Positions 1 through 15,560 are shown, numbered from the stretch's first letter. The stretch is DNA of 64,000 nt from Camarhynchus parvulus (GCF_901933205.1 NC_044581.1:9658001-9722000), one strand, 5' to 3'. The notes: generated by a model from the sequence alone, not told the origin. Program-made: numbers and translations.

Positions 1-3000
1 AGGCTGCTTAAACTCAAGACCTAAATGATGTAAGCACCCTGGTGTATGGCTTATAGCTGTCCCCAGCTAGGGGCAAATTCTGTCTGCAGTGAAACATGCA
101 CCCATTTAAAATCAATGAAAGCTGGAGATGTGAGAGACCAGGTTTGGTGCTTTAGCTTTTGTCTTGTGTGACTGTGAGCAGAGAGTTTCCCTGAAATGCA
201 TCTGGGCAAGTTAAAGCTGTCACTCTTGTGACAGGAATACTCACATTAGTAGCCATAATGCATTAGCTCTTGCAAAATATTTAAAGAATCTGGCCTTTGG
301 CTAGCAGTATTTTTCAGATGTCACTTTGTTTTTAGCAGTATTAGAATAGTTACAGGGCAAAAGCCCTGAATAGTAGATTTATTTTGAAATTAAGTAAATG
401 GCAGAACTGCAGCTCTTTTCCTCTCCTGCATAAAACCTCTTTTAAGTTCAAAGTGTTCAGATACATAACTCTAAGCTCTCTCTTCCTGATGCTCAGTGGG
501 CTACCTTACTTTTTTTAAAATTCATGGCAGGGTCTCAGAGCAGGGCTGGCAACCTCAACTAAAGTAACTGCTGCTTTTATTTCCCTGTGTCTCTGGTTCT
601 CTTTTAAGGTCTCAAAAGACCACACAAACCAGCTGACAGAGCAGGAAGAGAGATGAAAGATGGAGATGGTAATTTTCAAAAAGAAATTGTGTTGCAACCG
701 ATGAGTTCTTTATGACTTCTACTTAAAAGCATAAATCAGCCCAGGTTCAATTAAAATTGCATCTAAATTGAACTAAATGAGCTTTTTCTGGTTTAGAGTT
801 TCCTTATGAAAGTTTTGTAGATCTCTGAATAGCAATTGCAAGTTCTCAGGAAGCTTACACTATGAAAGCTCTGAGGAGGATTTTAATGCCCACTCCTGAC
901 TCCCACCTCTCACCCTATAATTTTTCTAATATTGAAGGCTGAATTCTTCATGAATATAAGTATAAACAGTGCTTAAATAATGACCGTGTTCTTGCTAAAC
1001 ATTGTCTGTTCCTGCTGCCTTAGTGTTTTAAAATTAATTGTGTTTTCATTTGGCTTTTCAGCAACTTACTAAAACCCCCTAGATCTCAAGCATGATTACA
1101 GATATATTTAAAAGGTTAATTTAAGAGCAATTAGCAAACTCCCTTCACCAGAAGTGAAGCAGCAGAGGCTGGACAGGCCCAGATTTTGCATCCAGTGAAC
1201 TCTCATGTTGTATGACAGGTTTCCATCACCTTGACTTGGCTAAGGCTTACCTGCATTAGAAGACAGTGGACTGGCAACATTTGTTTGGTGGAGATGTCAT
1301 ATTCAACCAAGACTGACTTTTTATAGAGGGGTAAGAAAAAAAATGCCTTGGAGACAGGTCACTGAAATTAAATCTTCAATATGAAATGCATAAGGATGAG
1401 AAAATCCTTGCAGTTTCTGCTGGAATGAGTAATTTCAGAGAAGTCATCCAGCACTCAGGTCCTTTAAATCAATCAAGAAAATCTTTCTTTATAGAGGAAT
1501 AATCACATGGAAACAAATATTCCCCCTTGCAAAGCTTCTGAAACCATTGCCAGCCAATGGAAGCACATTGGCTCCTTTCATACTTCTTGCAGATCCCATT
1601 TACATAAAAATCCAGCCACCCAGAACTCAGCTAGAAGGGGCCAGTGTAACAGGAAGGCATTTTTTGAGCCAGAGACACTTTATAAAGGAAAAAACCCTTT
1701 CTTGACATAGACCAAAAATGACAGTGTAAGTGGATCACCTGCCTGAAAGGCTCTCAAAGCAGCAGGGCTGTCCAACCCCATGTCATCCTGTCCTGACCCC
1801 TCAAGAATTCCTTTGATCTCCCATGAAGACAGCAGCCTCCTGGGCTGTCATCACTCTGCAGGAGATGCTGGCCTGCCCAGGTACAGGTGCAGTGGCCATG
1901 GCCATCCCCCCGTGCTCCAGAATCTGCTGCTCTGTAAGGTCGAAACACTCAGTGGAACAGCTGCAAGTGTCTGAATGATGGGTTTAATATTTAAAAAGTT
2001 AAAAAAGGAAGAGAAGCTACAGCATTTTCATAAGCAGCCTCTTTCCTCTTGTAATGCTAAAATTAACAAATTAGGCACTGCTTTTGCTTGTTTTTGAACA
2101 TCACAAATTCACCAGGCAATCAATTGCATCTGTATCTTGCTGCAAAGATTTCTCATCTGGAGAGCAAGGCTCCCGTTGTGGTCTTCAATCTTTATGTAAG
2201 TGAGTGTGCTGGCTCTCAAAGCAAAAGCTGAAACTCTTACAGAGGTTTTATATAAAATCCTTGGTTATGGGAGTTATTCACCTCCCTGTTTTCCCCACTG
2301 ACAATATTGCCAGGTTATTGCAACTCTGAGGAGTTCCACCAGCTTTGCAGGGACTGCAGTAGTTTGCACTATGGATGAGGTTTCAAAGCATAATGAAATC
2401 ACTTGTGAATCTGTTTTATTTTATGTAGCAATGGAACAGGAGAGCCTGAAAAGCAGTCTCCCTGATGAGCAGGTGGCAGCTTTCAAATGAAGGGTAAAAA
2501 ATTCTTAAGGACCTTAATTTGATTGCTTGTCATGACCTGGTTCACAGACACCACTGAGCATCAGCAGTGTTTGAGTGCTGGGTCCTCCAGGACCCTTTGG
2601 AAGTCTCATTCCATGCAGGGGGGTTGGGATCCATATGGTGAAATCAAAGTCCAGCCAGATGTAGCAGGATTTTGTGTGCTACTACCCTGACTCCTTGTAT
2701 CAATAAAGAGATGTTTTTGTAAAATAGGAACAAACTACAGTTCCAGTGGAATGTAGTAATTTTCAGCTCGATTGTGCTGATGGCACAGAGCCCAGAGCCT
2801 CAAGCAGCCGTGGAGGTGACACCTTTGGGAGCACAGCCTGCAGCTGGCTGGGGAGGGGAGAGCCCCTTGTCCTCAGCCCCACTTTGCACTGAATTGTGCC
2901 TCTTCATAAACAAGGAGGGCAGAGCAACTCTGCCCAATTGAGTTAAGTTGTGTAAGATCTGCTTTTTAAATATTTTCCCCCTAGTCTGAAGGGAGTATTA

Positions 3001-5000
3001 AAATAACAAGATCCTGCAAAATCACATTTTAAAAGCTTTTGGATTGTGCTTTTGACCTTTTTTATTTTCCTTTTGACCTTTTAAATTTTCTATTTTTTTA
3101 TACTGCAAACATACAATTTATTTTGGGCAGTTAGGACAGGAAACAAATTCAAATCTCTTCCTTCTATAAGTATTTCAAGAGGTGATGTCACAAATCTGCC
3201 AATTCACTAAAGGTGATTTAATTGATGCTTTTAAAAATGCCATTTATATGAAAATAATAGTTTTCATTAAGCCAACCAACCCACAGTATTTTTGCACTTT
3301 TCAAATAGCTTTTCTGCCTAGCTTTGTGACAAGCAAAATGAAAAATACCTGAAAATCCCTCTAGTCTGGCCCTTCTTAAAGTCCTGCTAACTGTTCAGTA
3401 CAGCCATAGAAATTGGCCAGTGGTGAGAAATGTATCACACCAGAATGATGCATTCCTTTAGTAAATGGACTGAAATAAAGTGGGAGTGCAGTGTTTTGGT
3501 TGTAATATGTTGATGAGCCTGTCAGAGTAAAGAAAAACCACTCTGACTTCTCTGCCTGTTGGAGCACAGCAGCCAGGGCTGGAACTGAGACATCACAGGA
3601 CAGGGGCTTTGCAAATTACAGAATTTAAGGGAAGGATCATGTGGCTTTCCTGTATCATCAAGAGGTTGGTCCTTGCAGATTTCAACACCCTACATCCCTA
3701 TTTGCTCCTTGATCGTGGTTTTTTTTATGTTAATAAATAATCCTGTAGATTTGAAATGGCTTTTCACACAAGTAAATAATTTCTGTGCCTGCCAATTAGC
3801 AAAAGTCTAATTTAAACCTTTTAAAGGTTATTTTATTCAGAAGTGAGTTTCACCTTATTTCACATGACCAATGCTAATTATTGAGGTGATTCATAGGCAT
3901 GAGGGGTGCAGAGTCACCTCCCAAGTATGCTCTCAAAAACCTGTAAGTTTGTTAGCAAGAAGCCCCACAGCTATAAGCAAGACTGGTGGTTCTGCAGAAT
4001 CTGGGAGCTGCATTGCTTCTGCCTTTCTGCTTTGATTTTTTAAAATGTTTTATAGATTTTAAATAAATCAAAAATACTGTATAAATTCTACGCTACACAG
4101 AATATTTAAAATCTTTTTAGATTTTTAGAACTGGGCCTTAGGTATCACCTGAAGGTCTGTAAATACCTGCAGTGATTTACTGCTGCTAATGCTGTAATTA
4201 CATTTCAGCATTGACTCACACTTAGGCTTTTTTGTGTTTGTGTTCAGCAGCACAGTTCATTTGAAAAGTGCATAAAATATAAATATCCAAACTTCAAAGA
4301 TGCTGTAGGAGAGGTAAATTGCCAAATGTTCTGTGATTTTCTCGATAGTTTTATGATAACATAAAGCCAGTGTTTCATCAAAGAATTTTTTTATTTGAGA
4401 AGGATTGCACCAACTAGATATAAATTATAAATCATGTTCTGTTTTACATGTGAAATGGGAGCTCTGAAGTGTATCACACTTGAGCAGATGGAGGCTAGGT
4501 GTTTTCATGTTTTTCTGAGCCTGTTTTGTTTGTGATGCCATTTTCTCTATAATCTAACCTTAAATTCCTTTGCATAGGGGCAAGAAACTATCACCACATA
4601 AATACAATTATTGACAAGTGTTACTAGGAACAGGGACAATGAGGAAATGATCAGTAACACAGTGCACACCCCCCCAAGCCTGAGTGACATTTGTAACACA
4701 CAAGCAATAAGCTAATTGAGCAGCTGTTCAGGTTTCCTGGCATCAGAGATTTTATTTAACAAAATGAATGATCAAAACAAGTGAATTAAAAAATGCTAAA
4801 TATATATTTATTCAGGTAACTAAAGCTGGTTTTGGCTTTATTAATTCTAGGAGCATAGCTGAGTTTTGGTACAATTTAGAAACTGGAAGGAGATAACTTT
4901 GAAGGATGTTGCCTAAATTGCAGCCTGTTTGTTCATTATTGTTAATAAGCACTATTTTATTGTGTTTACAAATTGTAAATTGAGCTGAGATTTCTCATTC
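1..5000. other. Non-coding AT-rich DNA, far 3' side of IRX6
   Basis: No exon, RNA gene or mobile element is recognised. The stretch is AT-rich with many TTTAAA and TAAT motifs. TGACCTTT appears twice, at 3,053 and 3,074, in a T-rich context (nuclear-receptor half sites). A 15-bp palindrome, AACCTTTTAAAGGTT, lies at 3,815-3,829. Confidence 0.6.
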
Positions 5001-8000
5001 CTTTGATAGCACCTCCACTACCAGGTAATAATATTAAAATCAAATGACATTTGAATGAAAACAATTCCTGACCCTGCGTGCTTGCAAACTGCTTTTAAGA
5101 ACGAGTGGGAGAGGCAGGGGAGGGAAGGGGCAAGTTTTGCAGAGCAGAGATGAGAAAAGGAAGCCCCTGTGAGTGTTACACGGGCAGAGATGAAAGCAAA
5201 ACAACCCAGAAGCACCTTTCAGCCAAGAAAATAACCGGTGTGGCTTCCATAGACTTAGTTTAAACCAGCTGCAAACCAGGATTTTCTGTCATTGTTACTG
5301 ACCAGACTTTGAACACTTTTATCAGCTGCATGTGTTAATAGCTCGTTAATGATTGATGCTGAGGTCTTTTATGGCACCAAATGAAAGTGAGAAATAAGTG
5401 CAACATTTCGAGGTGACTTTTGCAGTCACGCTCTTTGCAGAATTTCAGCTGTGCTTTAAAACATTTATGCCTGCCAAGATTAGATAGGTTACACTGCAGC
5501 TCAGGAAAACAGAACTACCCGGGCTGGGCTGTGCATTCAGTCCTACATTGAGCAGGAAAAATATAGAAACCCTCTAAATGAAAAGCTAAATTTTAGAAGC
5601 TGATGCAGTTCTGCCAGAGTGTATAAAAAGAGGGTAAAGTGTATAGGTGACTTGCATGTGAGGCAAATAAATACCAGACTTGCTGAACATGGTCTGAGGA
5701 GAGCACCTCAGCACAATGCATTTCTTAAGGGCTGGGTATTCCAGAACTTCACACGGCAGCTGATCTCCCTATCAGCTGCACAAAGCCTTTCTGCTGATTG
5801 CAGTTCATTCTGTGTGGTTATTTACATCACATGTAACCACACTCCTCCTCTGCCAACTAAACCAAGAATCGACAGAAATCGGGAAACACTGAGTACTTGG
5901 TTCAGGAAGGCAGAGAAAATGTGTAGGTGTCTGTAAAATTTAATATGCATTTATTTTTCCTCTGTTCACATTATTCCTTTTTACCATTACTGCTTGCCTG
6001 TCATAAATCCAATTAGTGAGCTTTCTACATTGCAATAAACTGCTTTTCAGGAAGAAAATTTGTTTTGTGAGCAAAGCCTTTTTCCTAAAACATGACTGTA
6101 ATTTTCTGGTTTTTTACTGCTTCACAAAGCATTTAAATAAAAGCAAAATAAGCTCTAGCACTGAATTTACTGTAATGTTCCCTCTTTCTGCAAAAAGCTT
6201 TTTCCATTTCCAAGCAATTTTGTTCAAGCAAAAATTTCTTATAAGGATGAAACAAACAGAGATAATAAAAACAAAATAAAATGTTAAATAGATGCATAGA
6301 TCCAGGACAGAATAAGCAAAAACTTAATTACTGGTGCACTTGTGGAAGTTGCGAAAGATCTAGGTTGAAGTCCCTGGTCAGAATCAAGGATTTAAACCCT
6401 GGTTTGTCACACTTTGAAAAACTGTTCTAATTTCTACCAACTGTCATGTGCTTTCTAGGTTTGACAAAAGAAGTTCAGTTGAATACCTAAGAAAATTCTC
6501 CTGTGAAGGGAATTGTCAGAACTGATATGAAAGTTATATTTCCTGCAAATAGATATCTTCTGAAAAAATATTGTAGATTATTTTGTTGAGCTATTTATTT
6601 TCCTTTCCTTTGACCAAGTGAATTTTGACTCATAACACACCAGAGGCTTAAATGCTTGTGTTGGTTTCTCCAGCCTGTGTTAACTTTCCATGTTCCAAAT
6701 GGTCTAGAGTTTAAACACAATCAGAAAATATTGTGAACCTTTCAAGATAGTTTTGGAATAGAGCAGCCCCTGCTTCTGGCTGTCATCCTGAATTTGTGTT
6801 AATTTTTTTCTGTAGTATTGTAATAATGAGTAATTCTAGGAATTGGGAGCCCTGCTGTAATATGTAAATGACACTGGTGAATTGTCTCTGGTCACCGTGT
6901 CCCTTATTCTCATTATTTATTCATGCCTTTTTTTTTTTCTTCAGAAATAACAAATTAAATCTTAGGAGACTTGGAGGTTCAAAGGGTTGGTCATTAGGCT
7001 TTGCTAAGTCCAGTTCAGAGGAGCTTAGAACAGGAAACACCATTAAATTTAATGTTTCAGCGTTTCACTGAGCCTAAATTCAGACAGCACTACCACTTTC
7101 CTCAAAGGATGTACAAAAGCCTATTGTATGATAAAGAAACTGAATTTTTTTTCTTATCAAGTCATTATAAGCAGTTCATTCTGGTTTCAGAGACATTAGT
7201 GGGTTTAGATATTCCTTTATGTAGAATAAAAACCAGCAGAAAACCTTGATGAGTTTTCTGACTGCATCCACAGCCCATGTACGCTTTCCTGACTGGTTCT
7301 TTGCAGACCAGAGCTCTTACAAATGAGACCAAGGCTGCAGGGGAGTGATTTCTATTAGCAAATTAAGAAATGGTGGCTTTCAATATATAGTAGTCATCAT
7401 GAAAATGCCAACTCTTACTGTAATGTAGCATCAAAGAACAATGGCTCCTTTTTGAAAGGAGATTTCTGTAAGTGCTGTTAACAAATGCTGACTCTGTAGT
7501 AGGAGCTACTGTAGAACATGAACAAATACAAGAGAGGCAGAAGGGGCCAAGAACTTCCTATTTGTTTTCAAAACTGTATCCTTTTTGCACAGTCTTAAAA
7601 AAACCTATTAGCAGCAGTGATGCTGCAGTGATGCTCAGAGAGGCTGACTGCAGCCCGTCCACCTGCCTGCCTGGGCAGATGTTGGAAGAGCCAAGTGCAG
7701 GACAGTGCCTGCTCTGATGTCACCCCCTAGCATCCCCACATCACCTCCTGCCTGTCATTTATTATTATAGTTAAAGCTCCAGGGAATTAAAAAGGTGGGT
7801 CACCATTTGGGGTAAGAGCAGAGACATAAGCAATAGCTGTGGGTTATCCTGTGCAAGTTCTGTTGAAAAAATGGAGGCTTCTCATTTGCCACATCTTTTA
7901 CATCACCATATCTTGTTAATTTTTACCCAAATTTATAAATTCTATGTTTCATGTGCTAATTTCAGGGTACATACAAATTCTTTTTGCTTGCCATGAGTAG

Positions 8001-8570
8001 AAAAACATTTATAAGAGATGGTTCTCCTGTATTGAGAGGACAATAAAATGTACAGCAACCAAATGCTTCCTGAACCTGGGTGTCAGGAAGAGCTGTGTCA
8101 GCTGCATGCAATAGAATTGGAATTTGGTCTGGTGCTGCAGGAGCTGAAGGCACTGCAGAGTCAGTTGCCCGGGGTGGTGAGGGCGCCTGCAGAAAGCCTG
8201 GCTCCAGCCAAGCCCAGCCATGGCTCCTTGCAGGGAATTGCTGCTCTTTCTGCTTCTGTATCACCTGGGAAATCCCCCTCCAGGAACCTGTGTGTCAGCA
8301 TTTGTGATTATAGAGCAATGGTTCACCTACCTGGCCAGGACAAGCAGAGCTGGCAGCACGTCAGGGATCCCCAGAGGGTGGAGAGGGAAGGAGCCCCGTT
8401 CCCTGTGCGAGGTGAGCGCGATCTGCTCCGGCCCCAGGGTCCTGCAGTGTCACTGCCACCACACAGTTTGTCATGGACATGCACACTGGGAGTGACAAAC
8501 ACTCTGCAGGAGTATTTGCAGTGAGTCAGCAGGTGCTGCTATGATAAAACAGTGCTGTAGCTAAAGTGAA
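5001..8570. other. Non-coding DNA
   Basis: No recognised gene. The 5,280-5,480 part is AT-rich with isolated CpGs (AATAGCTCGTTAATGATTG, CATTTCGAGGTGAC) and may be a conserved regulatory block. The GC-richer 8,040-8,530 segment holds open frames of up to 158 codons that match no family I know. Confidence 0.55.
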
Positions 8571-11500
8571 TTTTTTTAAAACAAATTTATGATGAGCAGA
8601 GAAGTCCAGAGAAACAATTTGCTATAAGTTATTTTTAACTACAAATAAAAAAATTGTGGGTTTATTAGGTGATTAAAGTGTTTTCATTTTAAGAACACAT
8701 GAGTTCACTGGGACTGTCCCTGTTTTCCTTGGGTTTGCTGAGAGGAAACTGATAGGGGAGTTTTGAAATAAAGATAGAAGGTGTTGCTGATGAGCCACAC
8801 AAATCTCCTTAAAAGCTGAGACAGTTTTTTCCAGTAGTCCAGCTTAACCTTTCAAAAATACTTTTATTAATTTAAACTTGATAAAAATTGAGGTTATGGT
8901 TTTATTAATTTTGAGGGAGATGTTCTCAGAATGTTGAAAAGTTTAACATGTATTGAAATGATAACACTGAAAGATTTTTTGGACTTCAATAAAAGAGCTG
9001 TTTAAAAAACAAACAGCAGGTATCACTGTGTCTAAAACAGAAAAATATCTTTTTTATTGTTACAGGGTAGGACCATTATTAAGTATCCTAAATTTGAGTT
9101 ATAGGCAAAAAACACCAACCAAAAAAGTAAAGGGAGGGAAAAAAATTTATTTGTCTTCCAAAAAAGCAACAAAGTAAAAGGAAGAGAAGCTGGCCACACA
9201 CTCAGCGGTAAAAAAATATTGCTTCAGTGATAGGCTTGCTTGTGAAAATGGTCCATGAATGTTTTCATGGTTGTGAGACACCTTTTTTTACTATAGTCAT
9301 GCAAGCTGTGTGTTGCCAAGCTCCTGCTGAGCAACAGTGCAGGAATTACTGGAGCTCCATTCACAGTTTCAAAACTGTTTTGCATTAATGGACAGCCTGA
9401 ACTGGATTTGGGTTAGGTTTCACTCTGAGCTGCAGCTCTCTCTCTCCACCCCCTAAAATAATAATAATAATTACAAAAGTATGAGACAGGACCAGCGTCT
9501 CCACCTCCTGTTCATAACCCAGCAAACCAAATATTATTGCACACATTATTGAAGGGGTGAGGAAAGTGAGAGGTCACGAACTGAGCTGGATGAATAGCTG
9601 GAGGTCAGATCAATCACAGCCCTGTGTTTCATGGCTGAGGCTTCAGCCCGTAGAGACTGGGTTAGTTAAACTGCCTTCTACCCACCGAGCACATATTCTA
9701 ATTTCAACCACAAATTTAACAGCTAAAAAATATGTAAACTAAAGGATTCTTCCATGTTTAGCAGGCAAATAACTGACAAATTACTTTTTCACTTTTATTA
9801 GTGTATGGGGAGGAGTGGAAGGAAGGGAAGAAATGGACATGAAGGTGGGTGTGTAGTACTTGGAAATGAGGCAGAATTCAGTGCAAAATAATAGCAATTT
9901 TGTGTTTTAGCAGTAATCCTGTGAAGAGAAGCTAGTAGGGAAAGAGGGGAATTGTCTGACATGAGAAATGAGACCTTTTTTGAACACTCTCTGAATGTCA
10001 ATGAATAACAAAGGATCTCAGATTAGACACCCAAAAATTAATGCACATGATACTGCTGTGCCCCCTGATCTATAGGATCAGATAGACACTTTTAATTGCA
10101 GTTTTGGAGTTAGATCAAAATGCCCGTGGACTGTGAATACAGAATGTTGCTAATGGACTGGGAAGGGGAGAAGGTGGGATTTAGGGCAAACCAACCTGAT
10201 TTGGTTTGCATCAGACCCCTTTGAAGTGGCAGCAGTTTGTAGTTGCTTTGTGTTTTGCATTGCTGCCTTTTCATATCTGAAGATTCAAACAATAGCTCCT
10301 GGTTATTATCCCACATATTATTGATTAAAAGCTTTGCCCAAAGACCTTCCATCTCACTTTCCAGCTTAGTGTGATTTACTTTTCTTTTTACTCCCTGTAA
10401 CATATGATTAATGCTGAGCTAGAGAGTCCCAGTGAGATGAAGCAGTGTGTCAGGTAAGATTTGTCAGCTCGGAAGTATAGATTATTTTATGTTTCTCGAA
10501 CTTTGTGGGCCCAGGGAACACAGATCTTGATTGTTAAATCCATCCATACTTTCCCTAGGGCTATAATATGCCAAAAACATTAAATAGCCCACTTAATACA
10601 TAACCTCATTCTGTATGCTTGACTATTTTGTTTTTAATTTTTCTTCCCTTTCCAGGCTTCTCAAATGAGATGGGATCAAAGAAAAAAATTATCCTCACTG
10701 GATTTTGTTAAAATATTAATAGGTTAGGGTTGACTGGCTAAATTGAATATCTATGCTGATCTTGCTTGCATGTTTAACTTGTGCTTAGGAAAATATGTTT
10801 CCTAGGTGATAACCTTTTATGTACCAGCCTGACTTCATTGAAATGCATAGAGATAAAAATATGTCACACTCCATGGCCATGCTATTCTTGTGTGGCAGTG
10901 TGATTATTCAGATGATAATTGACCCCCACCTGTAGACAGCTCAAATTCTGTAGTCAATCATTCCATTTGATGTTAAAATATGTGAAAGTACAATTATATA
11001 ATTTACATTACAAATAATCCTGAATGCCAGGCATCTCAGAACCACTGACAAACGAAAGGGGAAAAAAGTCAATAAATGAAGTGAATTACACCAGGAAAAG
11101 AATTCAACTTTTCTTATTTGCTCCTGCACAACAGCTTTTATGTGGGTGTTGTTGATGGAGCTCAAACAGACACTGCTCAGTGCTGAAATCTGACTGCCTT
11201 TCAGCCCCTTCCTAAGTTTGGTAATACTTTCTGGATAAGAATGCCTCCTTTCACTGTGGAGATGAGACCCATCCCCAGCAGCTAAAGGGAGAAACACATC
11301 CATGTCAGCACAGATTTGTGCCACAAAGGCAGTGGGCCAGTGAACTCTGCTCCAAATACCCCAACTTTTAAACTCTGTAGACTTTGCTGTGTATTTTGAA
11401 TCTGTACAGAACAGTTCTGGAGCATGTTTGTGCAGTCACAGATTCCTGTTTGCCATCCACCTGATTAAGGCTTGTTACAAACTCTGTCGTCAGTCCTCAA

Positions 11501-14500
11501 ATAACGTGGGCAAAGCAATCCAAATCAACTCAGCCCATTCCTGCAGTGGTGGGCTTAGATCACATTGCTAGTTCATCCCTGTCTGTCTGTCTGTCTGAGT
11601 GCTGGACACAAAGAATCTAAATTTCATGGTAGGATAAAAATTTTTAACTATGTGTGTTCCCTCCCCACATTATTTTGTGTACATCAGCCCCTTTACAGCA
11701 ATCTCCAATATATGGCTGTAGATAATATATCAGACATGGAATATTCCTGAAATTTCAAGGCTAGGCATTGTAATCCTCTTTTTACTTATGGTTATTAAAA
11801 AAAAGAACCTTCTTCTTGGGCAAGTTATCTCATAGGTCTGTACTGGAGCATTCCAATCTGTTGAGCAAGACAGACCCAGCTTGGAAATGTGTAATCAACC
11901 TTGTAGCAAAAAAACCTAAGTGTTAAATCAGTTAAGTCCAAAAAGGGAGCATAAGAACCAACACAAAATAATGCTTCTGGTAAAACAGAATATAAAGCTT
12001 CTCTCCTTGCTCTCCTTGTGCTATTCTGGACACTCCTCAGCTTCATACTGAAGAGCATAAGAAATAGCAAGTGTTAATATTTTCTGTTTAGGTTTAAAAA
12101 TGCTGTTATTTTGCATTACTGTACTAAAGACTTTCTCAGCCATAGATTCTCTTATAAATTATAATGTTATATAAATAAATTATAAATAATAGACAAGTTA
12201 AGAGATAATGTTACCTTATATACAGTGTCTGCAGTGCAAAAAAAGTGCACTTCATCATCTAGCTCTACAATTGATAGGTTAAGCAGCTATACACTGAAAT
12301 TATTACATGCCTTAAGCCTCTATATCTTACAAAGGAAGTAGACAAAATAAAAATTTTAATCCTGGCCCTCACATTCTCAAACTGTTAGACAAAGTTCCTT
12401 GGAAAATGATGTAAAATTTCTTCATGACCTGATGTGTACTCTTTTACAAAAATGTGCCGAATATCATCATTTCTTCAGCTATTTCTTTCATCAATTGAGA
12501 CTTTTTATAGAACAAAACCAAATGATGTAAAATTGATTAAGTATCAGATTCCCAAATACAAATATTCTAATAATGGTTCATCACAAAGCAATTGTGAAAG
12601 AAGACAAAAAGAGAAGTTATGAAATCGTTTCAAACAGCCTGACCATCCCTGAGAGGTGAATAAAAAGCCCTTACTTAAAAGGCTCTGGTTTGCCATGTGG
12701 GCTTATTTCTCTGCTCTTTCCTGGCAGTTCTGTGAAACTTCAGCTCTTCTCATCACTCTTAATCTGGGAGCAGAACTATCATAATTTTATATTTGTCCCC
12801 CTGATCTGCTGCAAACAGAAAGAAATTCCCAGTGTTGCTCAGTGCAGGCCTGTCAGGGTAACCTCCAGACAGGGAAATGTGTATTTCTCACTCCATTTCT
12901 CTCTCTCTCTTTTCCCCACGCCCAAGGCTGGTTTCATTAGTTCTCTTTAAAAATGGACACTACCAGAGCTTAATTCAGCCACGAGTGGCTGCAGTTCTTC
13001 TGACCTCAGCAAAATTCCTCAATCATTATCCCAGGTGTGAATTTGGGCCGTTGTCTTTAATTAAAGCTCCAGTCTGCTCTCAGTAACTTTCTCACCCTTT
13101 ACAAGCATCAAATTATGTTCTTCAATTAGTTGTATCTTTTCTTCTATCCTTTTAATTTCAGGCCCATCAAAGAGCTGGTTTACTAAATCAATTTCAATGG
13201 GAATTTACACATTGTGAATCATAATGGGATGCAAAATTGACTTGGCTAATGAATAGTTAGTGGCTTTGGGGTTAATAGTTTTGGGTTTTAGTCTCAGGTA
13301 CTTTGTATTAAATTTAATTTTGATATTGCTTTAATGAACACAATGTATTACTTCTCCTTTTTCCACCCAGGCCCATCTGAGGTGTATTCTCTTTGCCTGC
13401 CTCAATTGATTTGCTTTATGAATAACTGTATGAGATTTCTGTTTAAGAAAAGCACTTCTGCTTGTCCCATTTCTTTGTGCTAAATATTTTAGTCTGATAT
13501 ATAAAGTCTAAATGGAAAAGAGACTGAACATTATAACAGAGATGAAGAAGTTACTTCAGAGGTTACTTCCTCTTGTTGCTTTGCACAGAGAGTCATGGAA
13601 CTGCTGTTTGCAGGAATATTTCTAGGAATTCATGGGACTCCTATGGGAATAAAAATAAGTAGAATAGCAATCCTGGTACCAAGGCACAGTGTTGGTGTAT
13701 ATAAAACATGTCACCATCTCACTCACTTTTGAGGTTCCAGTTTAGGGCTGCCAGTTTTGCCCAGGTGACACCTGAAAGCTCCCACCTCAATGGGCTGCCT
13801 CATCCAGGCTGGCTGGCTGCAGGGGCTGGATTTTGGCAAAAAGTTTCTGTCTGTGTAAAAGTTTCTGTCTGTGCTCTACTTGTTTTATGATGGAGATGTT
13901 ATTTTCGAGTTCTAAATTTTCATTACCTTCCAAGATCTATTTTTTACATAAATTTTTAAAATGGCAGTACCTGGAGGTATAATGACTCAATCAATTTTGT
14001 AGTAATAGTCTTGGGAATAGCTGCACCAGGATTGGAAGTGGCAGTCCCCAGACAGTCTGTGTCAGGCCCACCAACACCCAGTCTCACTGAGTTGACAAGA
14101 TGTAGGATTAGGATTCTCATGGAAGAGTTGTTCTCATCCATCTGCTGCCTCTCATTTGAGAAGGCTGCTCACAATGGATGTGGGGTGTGACTTTGACACG
14201 ATGCTTCTCACCTGGCCTCACATCTTGTGTCCTCACAGCCACATACCAACTTCTCATGGCTGGAAAATCATGTTGGGAGCTGGGACATGTCCCTGGCACC
14301 CCTTGGCACAAAGTTAATCTGTTGCAATGTTATTACAAAGATAATCCATTGCTTGGTGTGGGCTATAGCACATCATTTCCATGTGTTTCTAGGTAGAGAA
14401 TCAAACACTGAATGCTTTTGAGAACAAAAAGCACAACAGCAAATAATTTTTCACACTGTCCTAAAAGAAGCCTGTGGGGCTTGTTGCCCCAAGACTGAGA

Positions 14501-15560
14501 GTAAGACATCATTTTTGAAAATAAAAATAGCCAGAATTTTAACAGGAAGGATTTTTTTTTTAATGCAGTGGATAACATAAAAGTGTGCTTCAGAGCATGG
14601 ATCTGCATTTAACAAATGTGATTTAAATTTTCTGTATTCAAACATATTGGGAATATATGTGACAGTTATTTAAGTGGCAACTCTAACAGAATGACACATG
14701 GGTATAAGATGACCAGGTGCAGATTTAAGCATAAAGCCTCCTTTTGCCTATCTGAGGGATGAAGTTTGGGAATTTCAAGAGCATAAGGTGAAACAAAGAG
14801 TTCAGCTATAGCCCAAATGTAGTAATCCATGAGTTAACTGTCTGACTTTCAGCTCAACAGTGCTGCAGACACAGAGACATCTGAGCAGGCTCTCTGAAGA
14901 GCCAGGTCATGTCCAGCTGAGCCGGACATTCATCATAACTGACCTGCTGCCAGTGGTGAGCCAGAGCTAATTAAGCCCTGCTGGACCTCACCTCACTTAA
15001 TACAGAGGCACTGGGGTGGCTCTGCACCATCAGCTGCTATGTGCTCTTCAGTAACTATTTTTTCCAGTTTTTCCCATTGCACAACATATCTCTTTTGCAT
15101 GGATAATGGAGCCTGATTAGCTTTTGAAAGCAGGTCCTAAAGTATTTTGTGAAGGCAGCAGTGACTCTGGAGACCCTGTAGTGGCACATTTCCTAAATGG
15201 AAGGTCTCTGGAAGGTGATTGCATTCCTGTGTGGGTCAGTGTGTGCTGTACCTGGGCAGGCTGGGCAGCTGGAGCTGAGCACTGCTGCAGGGAGCACTGG
15301 CTCTGTGGCCAGTGGGTCCAGGTTGGTGTTTGCAGTGTTTTTGTACCCAGTCTTGCCACAAGAAATTCTGCAAACTACACAAAACTCTTGTCTGTTATTT
15401 GTGGTTCTGGAGATTGCATGCCTAGATCTTTTCCCTATTTCTTATTCCCCCATCTCTTTATCTTGTATTTTTTTTTTAAAGATTTGTGACAGATCATTAT
15501 GGAAGGGAACCAAAAATGTATCAGAGGCTCTGGTGGTTTTGTGTACACCAACTATTTTTC
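8571..15560. other. Non-coding DNA
   Basis: No recognised gene. AT-rich, with a short TGTC run at about 11,580. The 13,130-13,350 segment (GTTTACTAAATCAATTTC, TGGCTAATGAATAGTTAGTG) resembles a conserved homeodomain-target element. A 17-bp duplication with AAGTTTCTGTCTGTG occurs at about 13,840-13,875. Confidence 0.55.

Noticed and set aside
8048..8524. A 158-codon plus-strand frame with an amphipathic-looking Leu/Glu start
   Set aside because: No family recognised, no splice or conservation support, and frames overlap it in several other phases; treated as chance in a GC-richer patch.
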